Assembly: GCA_963932465.1 (NCBI GenBank)
Contig: OZ010791.1
Span: forward strand, 321,466,283-321,530,282
From: Maratus speciosus
Lineage: Eukaryota; Arthropoda; Arachnida; Araneae; Salticidae
Length of the DNA stretch: 64,000 bases
Reading direction: 5' to 3'
Position 1 is the first letter of the stretch, and the number at the start of each line of letters is the position of its first letter. A program made the translations under genes and the position numbers. The notes under the pieces were generated by a model, which did not search any database, was not told the DNA's origin, and saw only the letters and a list, made by a program, of their open reading frames with translations. Positions 25,034-37,171 of the stretch are shown piece by piece.

Positions 25034-25316
25034 AAAAAGAGAGAACCAACGTTACAAAACACAAATATAAGTAAGTTTAAAACGCATATAGCTATTACGA
25101 AGCCTCTAAGGCTTCATCATGAGGGCTTAAAAATTAAAGATAAAAGAAAATTAAAACTGTGGAACAAAAGAGGGGGGGGGGGACCAGAGCCAGAGAGGCG
25201 TACTTCACAATTCGACCGTCAACACGTTTTAAACCTACTTATATTTGTGTTTTGTAACGTTGGTTCTCTCTTTTTAATATATTGCCACAAGTACAATCCT
25301 CCCCTCCTTTTATTAA
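25034..25316. mobile_element. 283-bp insertion with ~51-bp inverted repeats and possible 12-bp target duplication
   Basis: The left arm at 25034-25084 (beginning aaaaagagagaaccaacg) is matched, with about one mismatch, by the reverse complement of about 25225-25275. The twelve bases attatagctttg occur immediately left of the element (25022-25033) and again at 25317-25328, consistent with a target-site duplication. The 105-codon frame across it is an artefact of the repeat arms plus a G-rich centre. A small non-autonomous element is the simplest reading. Confidence 0.6.
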
Positions 25317-25328
25317 TTATAGCTTTGG

Positions 25329-28300
25329 TAGCTGATAAAAATTTGTGAAGGGATTAAAAGTTTTAGATTGAGATTTCGAATAAGATAATTATTAATATAC
25401 GCCTTTTACATTTAAAGGAAATTAGCTGGGAATAAATAATAGATATTATTAAAAAATAGAAAATAATGAATATGCCGGAAACTAATTTAAATAAATATTG
25501 CAAAGTAGCTTTTGTATATAACATATATATATATATATTATTGTGTATATATTTATCGGTACCATTCTTTGAAAAGTCAAAAATCATATATTTGATGGAA
25601 TGTTGCTAATTTGTTCAAGCTATAAAGTGCCGTTAACAGGGTCATTTTAATTGCCCTGTTTCATTAATTCTGTGATTTTATGAATATTTTATTTAGTAAA
25701 AATTGATACATAATCAAGTGTACTAATAAGAGAAGCTTATTTTAAAAAGAATAATAAATGAACATGAATTTGTTGATAAATCCAAAAAATCTTAGTTTGA
25801 TAACTGTTCGATAAAAATACTTCACTGTAAATAATTGCATGTATTTTCAACTTCCCAAATCAGTTTACTACTTACGGATTTTCGATTACAAATACAAAAT
25901 TGTTTTGAATATAGATGGAAATTTAATTTAATAATTGTGAAATCTATAATAAAAATTCGTGGAAATAATTTTCATCCATCTCACTAGAAAATATTGTGAA
26001 AATTTAAAAAATATTTTAAATGACATTTAAAAAAAATTATTTAATATATTTTTGCAAAAATTTAGTAAGTATTTAAAACTGAGTTAAATTCAGATAAACC
26101 TTTATATTATATGCTTATCAAAAACATCTGTAGGTTTATTCAATAAGATCTAAAACCCTGCCTAATACGGTTTTCCTTTGTTGAATCTTTTATCCTTCAG
26201 ATACTTTAAGCAAACAGAGAATACAATTCTATTTTTGTGGATTTCGAATTTGACTTACAGACTGAGCCGTTTCTTTATCCGCTTTAAATCCAGGTTCTTT
26301 TCCCTGTTTGATGGGAATGTACATCCCGAGGGTGACTTTTTTGTAAACTGTCATAACACTCCAACTGCTGCTATTTGTGTTCGTGGAATGGTCCATCAAC
26401 GGAATACCTATGTCTATTTTGTTTGAAATGGGTATTGCTTTTAGAAGAATGTTTTTTCCTTCTTTATATTTTAAGGAAAAAACTTTGAAAGATACTTTGA
26501 GCATGGATTTATAAATAGAATGTTAAACGTATTTTAGCTATACGTTTATGAAAGAAGTTTTGTCTGAATATTTTTGTGTAAAAATGTTTCGCTACAGGGG
26601 ATTTGAATACGCATGACAATGATACACATGCGTATACAAATTGACAATGATTGGCATATTTACCAATGTTCTAGAAATTTTGTAAAGTAGAACTGATCCC
26701 TATTGGACACTTTGTATAATATTTTCTTTTATATTTAACGAAGAAAAATAAGGGTTTTGTAGAATTTTCATAAAATTTTATCCCAAGTCACGCTATAATT
26801 TGAATCAACTAAGTCATTGATTTCGTCAGAAAAACAAATTTAAACATACATTTTTTTTTATCAATTAAATAAATTTATTAAATCAAATGCAATATATTCA
26901 TATAAATATAATAAATATAATAAAGGATATCAAGAAAAAGCAATTTTAAATTATTTGTAGAGAGTTTTAAGAAAAAGAAAAATTTGTTGACTACACGGAG
27001 AGCCAGTAAATATGTTATCAGGCGAAAACATATGTGGATGTTCATATATTTTTGTTAAAGAGTTTAGAGAAAGAAATATACAAACAAAGATGATAATTTT
27101 ATCTTTATAATACGTTAAGTCTCATAGCCTTATTGTTCACTTATAATATTACATCTCAATATTCAAGATAAAAGAGCTTTTCTTAAAATATTAAGGTTAA
27201 TTTTGTTCCCCTCATCGACAAAAATCTTACAGAGTACCATCCAATGTTTTGGGATGGTTAAAAAGCTCTTTTTAAGAAAAGAGCTTTTTTTAAGTCCAGA
27301 GTCTCATTAATCCGTAGGAGATACGTAGGTGGACTTGGGATGGATTCATGTACGAGTAAATGCGATAGTCTCAATTTCGGTTTAATTTCTCGTTTTATCT
27401 AAAAATATAGCAGTAGATTTAGAGGTATGACTGGAAGCCTTATCCTGATAGGACTTATCACCATGAAAATTGTTTGGGTAAAGTGATGAAAGGGTTTTTT
27501 TTTAAAAAAAAACAGTTATTAAAACATATTTCTGGTAGCGATCCGAGTTAATTTTGACATGTATTTCTACTTTCCCTAATTTTAGGTTTACGTTACAAGA
27601 CAATACATCAATAACCGTAAAACCTTTAGCAAAACTTTCCTTGTTTTCTATTAACCAATATTTTGGGTCTTTTTCACTTCGTTTTTGGTAGTAAATAGAT
27701 AAATATATCCAAGCATCATTACTAGCATTTGTACCTACATATTTTCAATTTTCACATACGAAATAATGTTCATGCAGTCTTACGCTTAGAAACATGTTTT
27801 GTCATTAGATGGTGAACATTTTTTTTTTTTTCAGTAGCTTTAAGTCAGATTTTATAAGTTTGTTTAAAGTTCCTATACAAATGTTTAAAGATTTTATGAC
27901 AGTTTTTTGGGGGCAGGGGGGGGGGGGTAAGATTTTCTTTAAAACATGCTATACGGCTCTTGATTTTATAAGCGTGAATGTACCTTTGTTGGGTATGTAT
28001 TAATTTTTTTCATGTACGATATCTTTAACCAATTATATGTTCATTACGGATAAATCAAAGGAAAATAAGTGAGGTGTGATATCATGAGAATAAATAATTT
28101 AACCAGAGGCAATTTGGGCATTCTTTTTTGCTGGAAAATGGCGACTCGAAGATATTAAAATTAACTGCAAAAATTCTAACTCCTATAAGAATTATTTATG
28201 ATTAAAATGTAAGATATACTCATAAAATGAAGATTTTAAATAGAATATTAAAGTTGTTTACTACTTTTGTGGGTATCATATGCATTAAAATGAGTTAATT

Positions 28301-28835
28301 TTACAAGTTTTTTGTAACACCAGGCTATAATTTACACCTTTGATTTCGACTTTAAATAGAAGCTTTCCTTAATTACATAATATTGACAAATGAGAAATAA
28401 GCTTGTAGAGACTACATAAAGATTTACGAAACGAGAAAACGCATTATGCAGATGCAATATGAACTTTGAACAACATCAAACTAAGAATGATTTACTTCTT
28501 TTATTTGATTTATAAGAAAGTCTTGGTTTTGTTTAGTTTTAGTTTCTTTTGTGTGTGTGTGTGGTATCTATAACATTAATCATCATTGCCTGTAATATTC
28601 ATGAAAAAATACTCTTATTATCTTACTATATTAAATCCGAAAATCTTCATAGATATCTTTTTTAACTGCTTTCTGCCTTTCTCATTCCATCTGTGTCTGT
28701 AAATAATTTAATATGCTTAGATAAATTTACATCAAATATCATATACTGGTTTAATTACACAAGTACAGTGTTACATGCTGTAATCAACAATTTCTGTGTA
28801 AATCTTAATACATTTCAAACTAGTATGTTGTAGTC
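25329..28835. other. AT-rich sequence, no gene seen
   Basis: Overlapping frames on both strands at 26178-26504 have no recognisable domain. A perfect short palindrome lies at 27260-27289. A G-rich run (gggggcag followed by nine or more G) is at about 27909-27926, and a GT microsatellite is at about 28550-28563. No RNA gene was found. Confidence 0.45.
27260..27289. repeat. Perfect 13-bp hairpin followed by T run
   Basis: The arm aaaaagctctttt (27260-27272) is the exact reverse complement of aaaagagcttttt (27277-27289), with a 4-base loop. A similar agagctttt phrase is at about 27174. It looks terminator-like, but in a eukaryotic AT-rich context that reading is not supported. Confidence 0.5.
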
Positions 28836-29512
28836 ATTACAAAATTTTCTTCTGTACAAACCAAATCGTCTGCAACAGAAATAGAATGGCAATTTATCCG
28901 TTCTTGAGATATATCTATCTTAGAAATGTATGAAAAACAAAGCATAGCAACGGAATCTGTTGGGCGGTATACACACACATCTAATAAGGATCTTTTTATG
29001 TCAAGGTCTAGAGTGTCAAGGACAGAATATGAAATTTGATGAAATTCCGTACATTAGTTTTTGAGATACAGCTATCAGGGATATTGGGGGAAATGGATAA
29101 TAGCAGTACCACCTGTTAAGCAATTTACACCAAAAACTAATAAACACCAATTTTTGTCAAGGCCTAAGATATTAAGAAATTTTATGAAAATCCTTTGATT
29201 AGTTTTAGAGATGGAGCTATCTCATAAATCCTGAAAAATGCAGAACAGCAGCACGCCCTGTTGGTTGATTTACACACAAACCCAATAAACACTGATTTAT
29301 TTAAACATCTAATTGGAACTGAAGTTTGATTAAATTTCATGCGTTAGTTCTTGAGATAGAGTGCCCACAAAATGTGTGTCATATACAGACTGACGAATAG
29401 ACATGGTCAAATCAAGTCAGGACATTATAAAACATATAAATCCGTCGAAAGCCGGAAGTCAAAAATTTGCACAATTCCAATAATTTCTTCTTATAATCAT
29501 ATAAGAAAGTAA
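28836..29512 (+). repeat. Degenerate ~150-bp tandem repeats of an interspersed element
   Basis: About four units each carry a phrase like ttagttcttgagatagagc (near 28905, 29062, 29205 and 29345) preceded by a gaaatt-type phrase. The stretch ends with aaatccgtcgaaagccgga and then ttataatcatataagaaagt. A matching tttataagaaagt phrase lies near 28510, so the element may extend left to about 28505. It is non-coding. Confidence 0.6.
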
Positions 29513-29986
29513 AAAGATTGATCTTCTTGCAGTAGCCATATTACAACTAACAATAGTATTCATGAAAATATATCTTAATTCATGAAATTGAAAAGAAAAT
29601 GTATCTTTTACACAATAATATTTTTTATATTCTTTTTTATTAATATGTGCAATGTCTAGTTGAAAGCATTCATTAATTGATCATGATTCTTCAAGTTACT
29701 TCCTGCCTGCGAGTGGCGAAAATTTTATATGAATAAGTTATCAAATATCAAACAGTGTACATTAGTTAAATTGAACGACAATTTTTTTGCATGATTCAAC
29801 ATTTTTTTAAATTCAGCTGTGTCTTCACAGTCCTCAATTAAATTTTAAATGAAACGCCATATTTACTAAAAAAAACAAAATAACGATCAAAGACAAAATC
29901 TTTTTACCCACTTATGAGTTTATTAGAAGTGGGGGTTTTGGGAAGAGAGGGAGGAGGGGGGGGTTGTATACGACAGTGTTGCCTAA
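29513..29986. other. AT-rich sequence with a purine-rich G tract
   Basis: No gene recognised. A purine-rich stretch (gggaagagagggaggagg then eight G) lies at about 29938-29963. Confidence 0.4.
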
Positions 29987-30189
29987 CCCATAAAAGCTCA
30001 AATTACTTTTCTATCTAAGATGGAAATATTTCATTTCACACCAGTTTTTCAAAATAGAAATTTTTGTCTTATTTTATCGCTGTGTTTCTCTCACCAAAGA
30101 AAGCGAATATTTATCTTCTTAATTACTGGTGTGCAAATACGTATTGTCAGATTTGCTGTTGCCCTGAGGCAACACTAACCTTTAATGGG
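29987..30189. mobile_element. piggyBac-type MITE, 203 bp
   Basis: The left end is cccataaaag at 29987, and the right end, read as reverse complement, is cccattaaag (right boundary 30189). TTAA follows on the right (30190-30193) and CTAA precedes on the left (29983-29986), probably a mutated TTAA. No coding capacity. CCC termini next to TTAA are the piggyBac signature. The ends differ from those of the full-length element at 13035, so it belongs to another family. Confidence 0.6.
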
Positions 30190-30193
30190 TTAA

Positions 30194-32163
30194 CATTTGC
30201 CTATGAGTTAATACTGGAGTAAACATGAACGCATGCGACGTCGAACGAATCTCTTCCCTCTTCTGAAACTGAAGCTACCTTACGTAAGAGAAAGACTCAA
30301 ATATCTACGACAATAGTAAATCTTTTTCAACAAATACTCTGCAAAGAAAATAAATAAAGTTCGCGTAATGTGTACATTTAGACATATACACTTTTAATCT
30401 TGCAAATATTTCAGCCGTGCTATTATTATTTTTTTTAAATCTATAAAACATTGAAAGTATCTATTTCTCTGAGGTTAACTCTATTATATATCAATATAAT
30501 GTAGTTTATATTTACCTGTATGTTTGGCCATTTCAGAGTTCGATTCCGTATTTTTTTTTCCAGGAATACATGAGTTTCATAAATGGTCCAGTATATCACG
30601 ATCTTTCATCAACCCTTACTTTGCATTTACTCTCACATTTTTCATTTCACTGATTTCTATCCCCATTTTTTTTCAATTTCGACAATTTATAATTATCATA
30701 AACGTCATACAAACTTTAAAAGTATTTTTATAAACATTTTTACATAAATTACTTTCAGATGTGCTTGATTTTTAATAACAAATAAACGTATCTTGGAAGG
30801 ACATAAGTACATAAACTTTGATATTGGCACTCCGATAGAGTAAAAAAAAAGTCTATGGTTTTTTGATTGTTTGGTATAATTTAGAATCTATATGTATTGC
30901 CTCCCTTATTTATTTTTAGTTGAAGATAGCAGCAGCGTGAATTTTCCGAATGTTTAAATTTATTTTTAGAATATTAGAATATGTAAAAAAATACGATGGT
31001 TTTATGAGCGGTTCATATCGAAAAAAAATCAAATGGATGTATTGAAATACATTAAAATTTACAAAATAAATATATGTGTCGTAAAATAAACAAACAATTT
31101 ATTGAAGATTTTAATTATGGCTAGCTGTCATACAATCAGCTTCTACTCTTTCGTCCCGGAAAAGGCGTTGCATCAAAAGGGTTTGGTATGTAGTGTTCCG
31201 TTAGCCAAAAAGAAAGTTACAAATACGGAACATCCGGTCCAGGGTTGAAATATTGCATATGTTAAAAAAAAATTACCGAAATAAATATGTAATATTATAG
31301 CAAAAGAATGTAAAACATAATACAAATTATCACAATTAACATGCAATTAAAAAATATTATAATCTATCGCAAAATTACTGTTAGAATTCCTTAGAGAATC
31401 AGATAAGCTGAGCCAACAACTCTCTTTAGATTATATTTAAAAGTCTTTATTGCCACAGCCAAAATACCACCAAAATTAGGTATTATCACTCTAGGAGCTT
31501 AAAATTTCCAGCTGATATCTTCTGAGGCTACACAGTTCAAAGTTTCTTCCCTATGTTCTAGTTAATTTAAACACCCCAACAAAGTTAGTCGAGTTATCGC
31601 TAAAAAATTACCTACTTTTTACCACGACGATCAAAAAATCATTTTAAGGTCGCGATTATGTACTCTCAGAAGAATGTCGTCAAAAAACGTTAAGTGTACA
31701 TGGAGCAACTTGTCGGAACACCCCTGTAATTGAAAGAGCTGGCTGGTCTTTTGATTGGAGAATTTCAATTAGTTTTGAGCTTAGGCTTCCGAATTTTTCG
31801 TATTTTGAGAGGACAGAGACATTCCGCAAAAATTTCGTTTCTACACGAAAAAGTACTATGCAGCACATTTGCTGGAACATCCATGTGATTTTAAGAAATC
31901 ACAGTTTTACATTAGGGGATTTCAGATAATTTTTACATTAGATAGGGAAAATTTATATATTTTGGGGGAAAATGGATAAAACAAAGACACATCTTCGTGT
32001 TTTATAGAAATATAATCAACGGAAAGATTCGTTCATTCCCCGGTTGTCGTTTTTTTGTTGTTGATGTTGTTGTTTTTTTGCAGGGGTGGGGGGAGTTGAG
32101 AGAGTAAAGCCTGAGACAATATGTCTGAGAGGAATTCCAGGTGCCACAGACTTTGCGGACATA
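30194..32163. other. AT-rich sequence, no named gene
   Basis: Nothing recognised except a possible exon at 30564-30653, listed separately. The region 31130-31260 is slightly less AT-rich but has stops in all frames. Confidence 0.4.
30564..30653 (+). CDS. Possible terminal exon, unknown protein (speculative)
   Basis: A run of nine T followed by CCAG ends at 30563. An open frame in phase 0 then runs 29 codons (including FINGPVYHDLSSTLTLHL) to TGA at 30651-30653. An AATAAA lies about 130 bases downstream, near 30780. No upstream exon or domain was recognised, and a random match is quite possible at this base composition. Confidence 0.18.
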   Translation, partial: EYMSFINGPVYHDLSSTLTLHLLSHFSFH

Positions 32164-32615
32164 CCGGGTGTCCTAAAAAGGACTGACTGATTTTAAAATT
32201 CAATAACTTGAAACGGTGACAGATATTTAAAAAATTTTTGCAGGAGGGTTATGCATAAGGTCAAAAGTTTTCTTGCAGTGATTTTCGATTTTAGTTCGAT
32301 GTACAAACAATAGATGACGCTGTAGGCAATAGGCGCTTCATTTAGGCTCAATTTTTGGTACTTTGGGACCCACTCAATACATTTTAATCTCCTTTTTCCG
32401 CATGGAACAAGAGAAAGGCCAAAAAATCGAGCCTGCATTTAGCGCCTATTGCTTACAGCACCATCTATTGTTTGTAATTTGAACTAAAATCGAAAATCAA
32501 CGTTAAAAACCTTTTGGCCTTATGCATAACCCTCTTGCAAGAATTTTTTAAATATCTGTCACCGTTTGCAAGTTATTGAATTTTAAAATCAGTCAGTCCT
32601 TTTTAGGACACCCGG
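32164..32615. mobile_element. Tc1/mariner-type MITE, 452 bp, TA-flanked
   Basis: Both ends read ccgggtgtcctaaaaaggac in inverted orientation (32164 and 32615), with TA on each side (32162-32163, 32616-32617). The arms stay complementary for about 200 bp; for example ggttatgcataaggtc on the left faces ccttatgcataacc on the right, and caatagatgacgctgta faces tacagcaccatctattg. A CCGGGTGTCC terminus next to TA is common in mariner-superfamily elements. No coding capacity. Confidence 0.88.
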
Positions 32616-32617
32616 TA

Positions 32618-33199
32618 CATTAAAAACATTGCTTTCTAGATTTTTTGGAGGATACCTTTTCAGTGATTTAAAAAAAAACCTCATAGATATAGACGGACAT
32701 CTAAAAACAGAGATCTGAGCGTTACTCTTTTATTAAGAAGATCCCCATAAACTGATTAACTGATTGACTTATCTTTAAAGCATTGCACACATTAGTGATA
32801 ACCTTGCGCGCAATATTTCTGCCACTAAGTGACCAATATTTTAGACAAACACTATTTAGTAGGATTTTTGTTCCCGTATGAAAATTCCGTAAGTAAAAAT
32901 GCTGAAATACAAGTTAAACTAATTTGATAACTGATGGCGCACATATCGGATGCTCCTGATTAAAATAGTTAGCATGTCATGTCATAGTTAGCAATCTACA
33001 ACGAGTTCTTATTAAGCCGTCCTTATTTAAAAAATAGAATAAGAAATTGGATCTCAGTTGAATGAAACACCGAAGATTCTCCTTTTAAAGCATAAATTTC
33101 AGGCAGAAAATAATTTAGCAGGATTTGCTCCTTAAAGTAAAATTTTACTCTTTTATACTCATCAGGAGAACAGCCTGTCTGTTTCTCCCACCTTTACAA
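32618..33199. other. Intergenic sequence, no gene seen
   Basis: No coding region, RNA gene or clear repeat is recognised between the mariner-type MITE and the Helitron left end. Confidence 0.45.
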
Positions 33200-33373
33200 T
33201 CTATATAAATAAAAATGTAAATATTCGTTTGTTCATAATCGCTAATCTCCGAAAGTTCTTCACCGATTGCTTTGAAATTCACGGGTTGAGTTGCATTCAA
33301 ATAACCTCGCTCCCCCACCACCCCCACCAGGGGGCGCTTTTTAAATTTTTTCTAAAACCTATCATGTACTATA

Positions 33374-34708
33374 GAGGAAAAGGTCCAAATACCGGCTACT
33401 AGGTGTTCTGAGAACTGAGCGCAGCGCAGCCTAGCAGCGATAGGCAGAATTTGTAACTTTAATTGAGAGAAGAAAGTTACGAGAAGTACGTCACTAAAGT
33501 CTGTCTCATTTATAAACAGCAAACGCTAAGTGTCGAAAAGACGTAATCTGGAACATGACAAGTTTTTCAGATATGTGTTTTTCATTTTTTTTTTTAAATA
33601 TACTGGATTGAATTGATGAGTAAGTTATTTTCTAGACATATTTAGCTCTCAATTTCCGCGAGCACGTTATTGGTATTTTATTATATGAATGAGTAATACC
33701 GGTTTTAACTTAAACATAGCAGTGGTCCGAATACCGGCTACCTAGAGTGGCCTAAATACCGGCTAGCCGGTATTTGGACCTCTCTCGGTTGCTCTGCTTG
33801 AAGGAGAGGAAAAAGATAATTTAAATAGTTCCATAGTTAATAAATTAATTTAAATGGTTCAACAATAATTCCAGTCCCATTTCGATACATGAAAAAAAGC
33901 AACCGTGGCCGTAATTCTTCAGGAGTGATATTGCTTATCGGATAGCTTCACAAAAAAGCGCTGTTGGACACTATGAAAATGCTTGCAATAAATGTGAAGA
34001 GAAAGAAGAAAAATGACGGAGGAAAACAGGTGAAAGGGGCAGAAATTGGATTTTTAAAAAGTGAAAAAGGTATATATCCAACAAAGGAAGATGAAGCAAT
34101 TTGTGTCTTCTGCATGAATGCAAGAGTGGGGAGGGGATTCTGGGTTCAAAGTTAAGAATGCGATATGTGGGCTGATAGGGACTATACCGACGCAGAGAGT
34201 GATATTATGTTTTTGATTTTCTTCAGATAAAATAATTCCCATTTCAATCAGCAAGCTTTTTTTGTTTTACACGTTAAAAATCAAAATTAGAAACATAATG
34301 GAAAGAAGACTGTGAGAGATAGTCGTAAAAAATTTTAGAAATTTGATAAAAATACTTATTTATTAAAAATTGCGTATTTTTTCTGTGCATAAGAAATGTT
34401 ATTAATCAATACAATTTATTAAAATAGTATTCTTATTGCTTAATTTAGCATTAGCTCTATTTGTGCGATCTTTTGGAAAAAAACTTAGGTAGCCAGTATT
34501 TAGACCCCATTTTAAAAACTCAAAATTTGAAACTTACGGAATTTCGCTTTTTATAAACAGAAAACGCCTTTTAAACTGATTTTTTTTCTCTAAATAGGTG
34601 TAAAACGTGTCAAGGTACCCTGCTGTCACATTTTGTTTTATTAATTTTGAAAATTGTGTGATCTAAATTGAAAACAAAAGTGGTAGCCGGTATTTGGACC
34701 TTTTCCTC
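33374..34708 (+). mobile_element. pogo-like (Tc1/mariner superfamily) element, 1335 bp
   Basis: The 26-bp terminal inverted repeats are perfect: gaggaaaaggtccaaatacc... at 33374-33399 and ...ggtatttggaccttttcctc ending at 34708. TA flanks both sides (33372-33373, 34709-34710). Removing the element and one TA restores a catgtactatatcattagaa phrase that matches the related Helitron segment at about 34990 (tatgtggtatatccttagaa). Further accggcta copies lie near 33733 and 33766, and an inverted one near 34490. The interior encodes only the C-terminal end of a transposase (33900-34227), so the element is internally deleted. Confidence 0.88.
33900..34227 (+). pseudogene. pogo-type transposase, C-terminal fragment
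   Basis: In the frame read from 33964, residues include a basic KRKKKNDGG segment, then ICVFCMNARVGRGFWVQ. A TAA follows at 34153-34155, and after it in the same frame comes CDMWADRDYTDAESD. This pattern (CxxC, Trp-Val-Gln, Cys-x-x-Trp-Ala, then Cys/Asp) resembles the C-terminal zinc-binding tail found on many pogo/jerky-like DDE transposases. Expected second-half cysteines and a histidine are altered. The catalytic DDE core is absent from the element. Confidence 0.6.
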
Positions 34709-35137
34709 TATCATTAGAAAGCCCTTGGACTATTGTTTCATATTATACGCCTCGCATCTCGCTCCCCTCACTTTCCCCACGTGGGGGCCCATTTCTGTGT
34801 AAATAAAAATATAAATGTTCGTTTGTACGAAATCTTAAACCTCCGAAAGTTCTTTACCGATTTCTTTGAAATTCACCGTTTGCGTTGCATTTGAATGCGC
34901 GAGTGTTTTTATATTATTATTATGAACCTCGCATCCTCCTCCCCCAATTTCTTCCCCCGGGGCACATTTTTAATATTTTTCGACACCCATTATGTGGTAT
35001 ATCCTTAGAAAGCCGTTTGATTATGCATCTCCCCTCACTATGCCCTACGGAGTGACACATTACTGAAATATTTCGTCAATATTTTTTATGATATTTGTTT
35101 TTTCTTTGTTTTTTTAGTTCGTGTTTTTTTCCTTTTT

Positions 35138-36000
35138 AGCTCACAGGCTATAGCCTGAGAGCTAATGTGCCCTCAGGTTCTGTATGTACGTATGTATGTA
35201 ACGCGATAACTCTTGATAGAAATATCCGATTCGCTTCAAATTTCGGAAATACGTTCATTCTGATAAGGTGCTTCCCTGATTAGTTTTGGGAGTTCATTGG
35301 TTAAGCATAAAATGGGCAACGGGGGTCTAATTTGCCCTTAATTTAGATAAATGGGTTTTTCATGCAGAATTATCTAATTTGCTTCAAATTTTTTAAATAG
35401 GTTCATTCTGATAAAGTGCTTCCCTGATTAGTTTTGGTATTTTATTGGTTGTGCAAAGAGGAACGGGGAGCAAATTCCCCTCCTTAATTTAGATAAATGG
35501 GTTTTTCATGCAGAATTATCTGATTTGCTTCAAATTTTGTAAATAGATTCATTCTGATAAAGTGCTTCCCTGATTAGTTTTGGTGTTTTATTGGTTGTGC
35601 AAAGGGGAACGGGAACAAATTCCCCTCCTTAATTTAGATAACTTGGTTTTTCATGTAGAATTATTCGATTTGCTTCAAATTTTGTGAATAGGTTCTGTCT
35701 GATAAGAGGCTTCCCTGATTTGTTTTTGGGGTTCATTGATTAACTACAAAGGGGCGAACGGGGGCTAATCCCCCTTAATTTAGATAAATGGGTTTTTCAT
35801 GCTGAATTATCCAATTTGCTTCAAATTTGGTATACCGGTTTATTCTGATAAGGCGTTTCCCTGATTAGATTTGAAGGTTCATTGGTTAAGTATAAAGGGG
35901 GAAACGAGGGGAGGAGTAATCCCTTTAATTTATTTTTCAATCGGCATTATTCTTTGAAATAAGAGTATAATACACAATTAGTGTGAATAGCCTGTGAGCT
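35138..36000 (+). mobile_element. 863-bp inverted-repeat element with internal minisatellite
   Basis: Terminal inverted repeats agctcacaggctat (35138-35151) and atagcctgtgagct (35987-36000) are exact. Inside are about five units of 140-160 bp, each with a tgcttccctgattag phrase and an atttagataaatgggttttt phrase ending near catgcagaatta. The array at 4311-4770 is the same unit on the other strand. It is probably a non-autonomous element whose centre expanded by tandem duplication. No coding capacity. Confidence 0.8.
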
Positions 36001-36039
36001 CAATGCCATAAGTATAACTCGGCACATATCTTTTTAATT

Positions 36040-36500
36040 CACTATATTTCCAAGGAATGCCACCGCACGTACTACAATTGACAATCGGCCTGCCAGTTAT
36101 GATGTTGCGAAATATTCACAAGCCAAACTTTGCAATGACACGGGGCTTGCAGTAAAAAAATAATGAGCAACTTCGTAGAAGCAACAATCTTGATAGGACC
36201 TTTGAAAGGTGAAGATATCTTCATTCCTCGCATTCCTTTTATTCCAATGGATGCGCAATTTCAATTTAAGAGATTGCAATTACTTATTTGATTGGCGTTT
36301 GTAGTCTCGATCAACAAAGTTTAGGGCCAAGCTTTAAAATTCTGCGGTTTAGATCTAGAAATGAATTGCTTCTCACACGGGCAATTATATGTTTCATGTT
36401 CTAGAATCGGCAAATCAGGCAATCCCTATATCTACACAGACAATGTAACAACAAAAAATACTGTATAACCACAAGTATTGTGAAATTAAATGTATTAGAA
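36040..36500 (+). pseudogene. Helitron helicase (PIF1-like), C-terminal remnant
   Basis: Conceptual translation across several frameshifts and stops gives pieces resembling the end of Helitron-encoded PIF1-type helicases: an LGPSFKIL segment, an acidic-residue block, a LLLTRAIICF segment where the family has a phrase like SHGQLYV, and a SGNPYIYTDNVTTKN-like tail just before the element end at 36574. No upstream Rep domain was found. The copy cannot encode an active enzyme. Confidence 0.6.
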
Positions 36501-36574
36501 ACGTGACTTTCTCTTTTCTTTCTTTTCCATTTAGCCGGACTGAGCCACAGCAACGCGTGGCCGGGTACAGCTGA

Positions 36575-37171
36575 TTTCTAATAAATCCTAAATTAAATCC
36601 TTAAGTTCTAATTAACCTATTAAAATTAATTGTGAGTACGAATAAACTGACAAAAATTGGAATTATTGTATAAAGTGAATGTTGATTTAAAAAGAGATTG
36701 TAGTTCTACTGTGTATAGTTTCAAAGTAAAATTATTGGAATTTTGTACGGTCTCACACTCAACATTTTTAGGCCCAATCTACAAAAGTTCATTTACCGCA
36801 AGAGTTCTCACATCCGGTGCTCGAATAACTATATTGGCCGGCTTGTATTCAGGTAGGATATGTAATCAATGAAAGTCCTTGGATGGCTGCTTAATTTCAC
36901 ACATACTATTGCTTGCTCACAAATGGTTTGAGTATGTATAATGGAATATCAATCCATACTAGATATATAGTTGAGTCAAATCCGTCTATTGGTCAGTCTA
37001 GTCTGACAGAGCCTATTGGTTGTTTTAGAGCAAATAAGATTTTATGAGTAAACATTTGTAGAAGAAGACATGATGAAAATTCAATTTTAGAACTGTCATA
37101 ACTTTCATGGAATCCACGCAGGACGTAGTTCTAAGAAGTTGACTAGTCATTTAATCGGTGTTTTTCATAGT
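36575..37171. other. Sequence between Helitron and BEL remnant
   Basis: A 71-codon plus-strand frame at 36657-36872 lacks a recognisable domain. Nothing else supported. Confidence 0.35.

Larger units (their letters stand above)
33200..36574 (+). mobile_element. Degenerate Helitron, with two later insertions
   Basis: The left end starts TC in tctatataaataaaaatg at 33200, preceded by A. The right end carries the hairpin gccac...gtggc in gccacagcaacgcgtggc (about 36544-36561) and terminates in CTGA at 36571-36574, followed by T. A-TC...CTRR-T with a 3' subterminal hairpin is the Helitron signature. A helicase remnant lies at 36040-36500. A second left-end-like sequence (aaataaaaatataaatgttcg) is at about 34801, so either a second Helitron is nested or the end is duplicated. 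A pogo-like element (33374-34708) and an inverted-repeat element (35138-36000) interrupt it. About 1.2 kb remains of the Helitron itself, far less than an autonomous one. Confidence 0.8.

Noticed and set aside
25031..25348. 105-codon plus-strand frame
   Set aside because: It is built from the two inverted arms and a poly-G centre of a small insertion element.
26178..26504. Possible exon on either strand
   Set aside because: Both strands are open, no splice pair was found and no domain is recognisable.
27260..27289. Intrinsic terminator
   Set aside because: The stem is AT-rich and the genome is eukaryotic; the hairpin-plus-T form has no expected role here.
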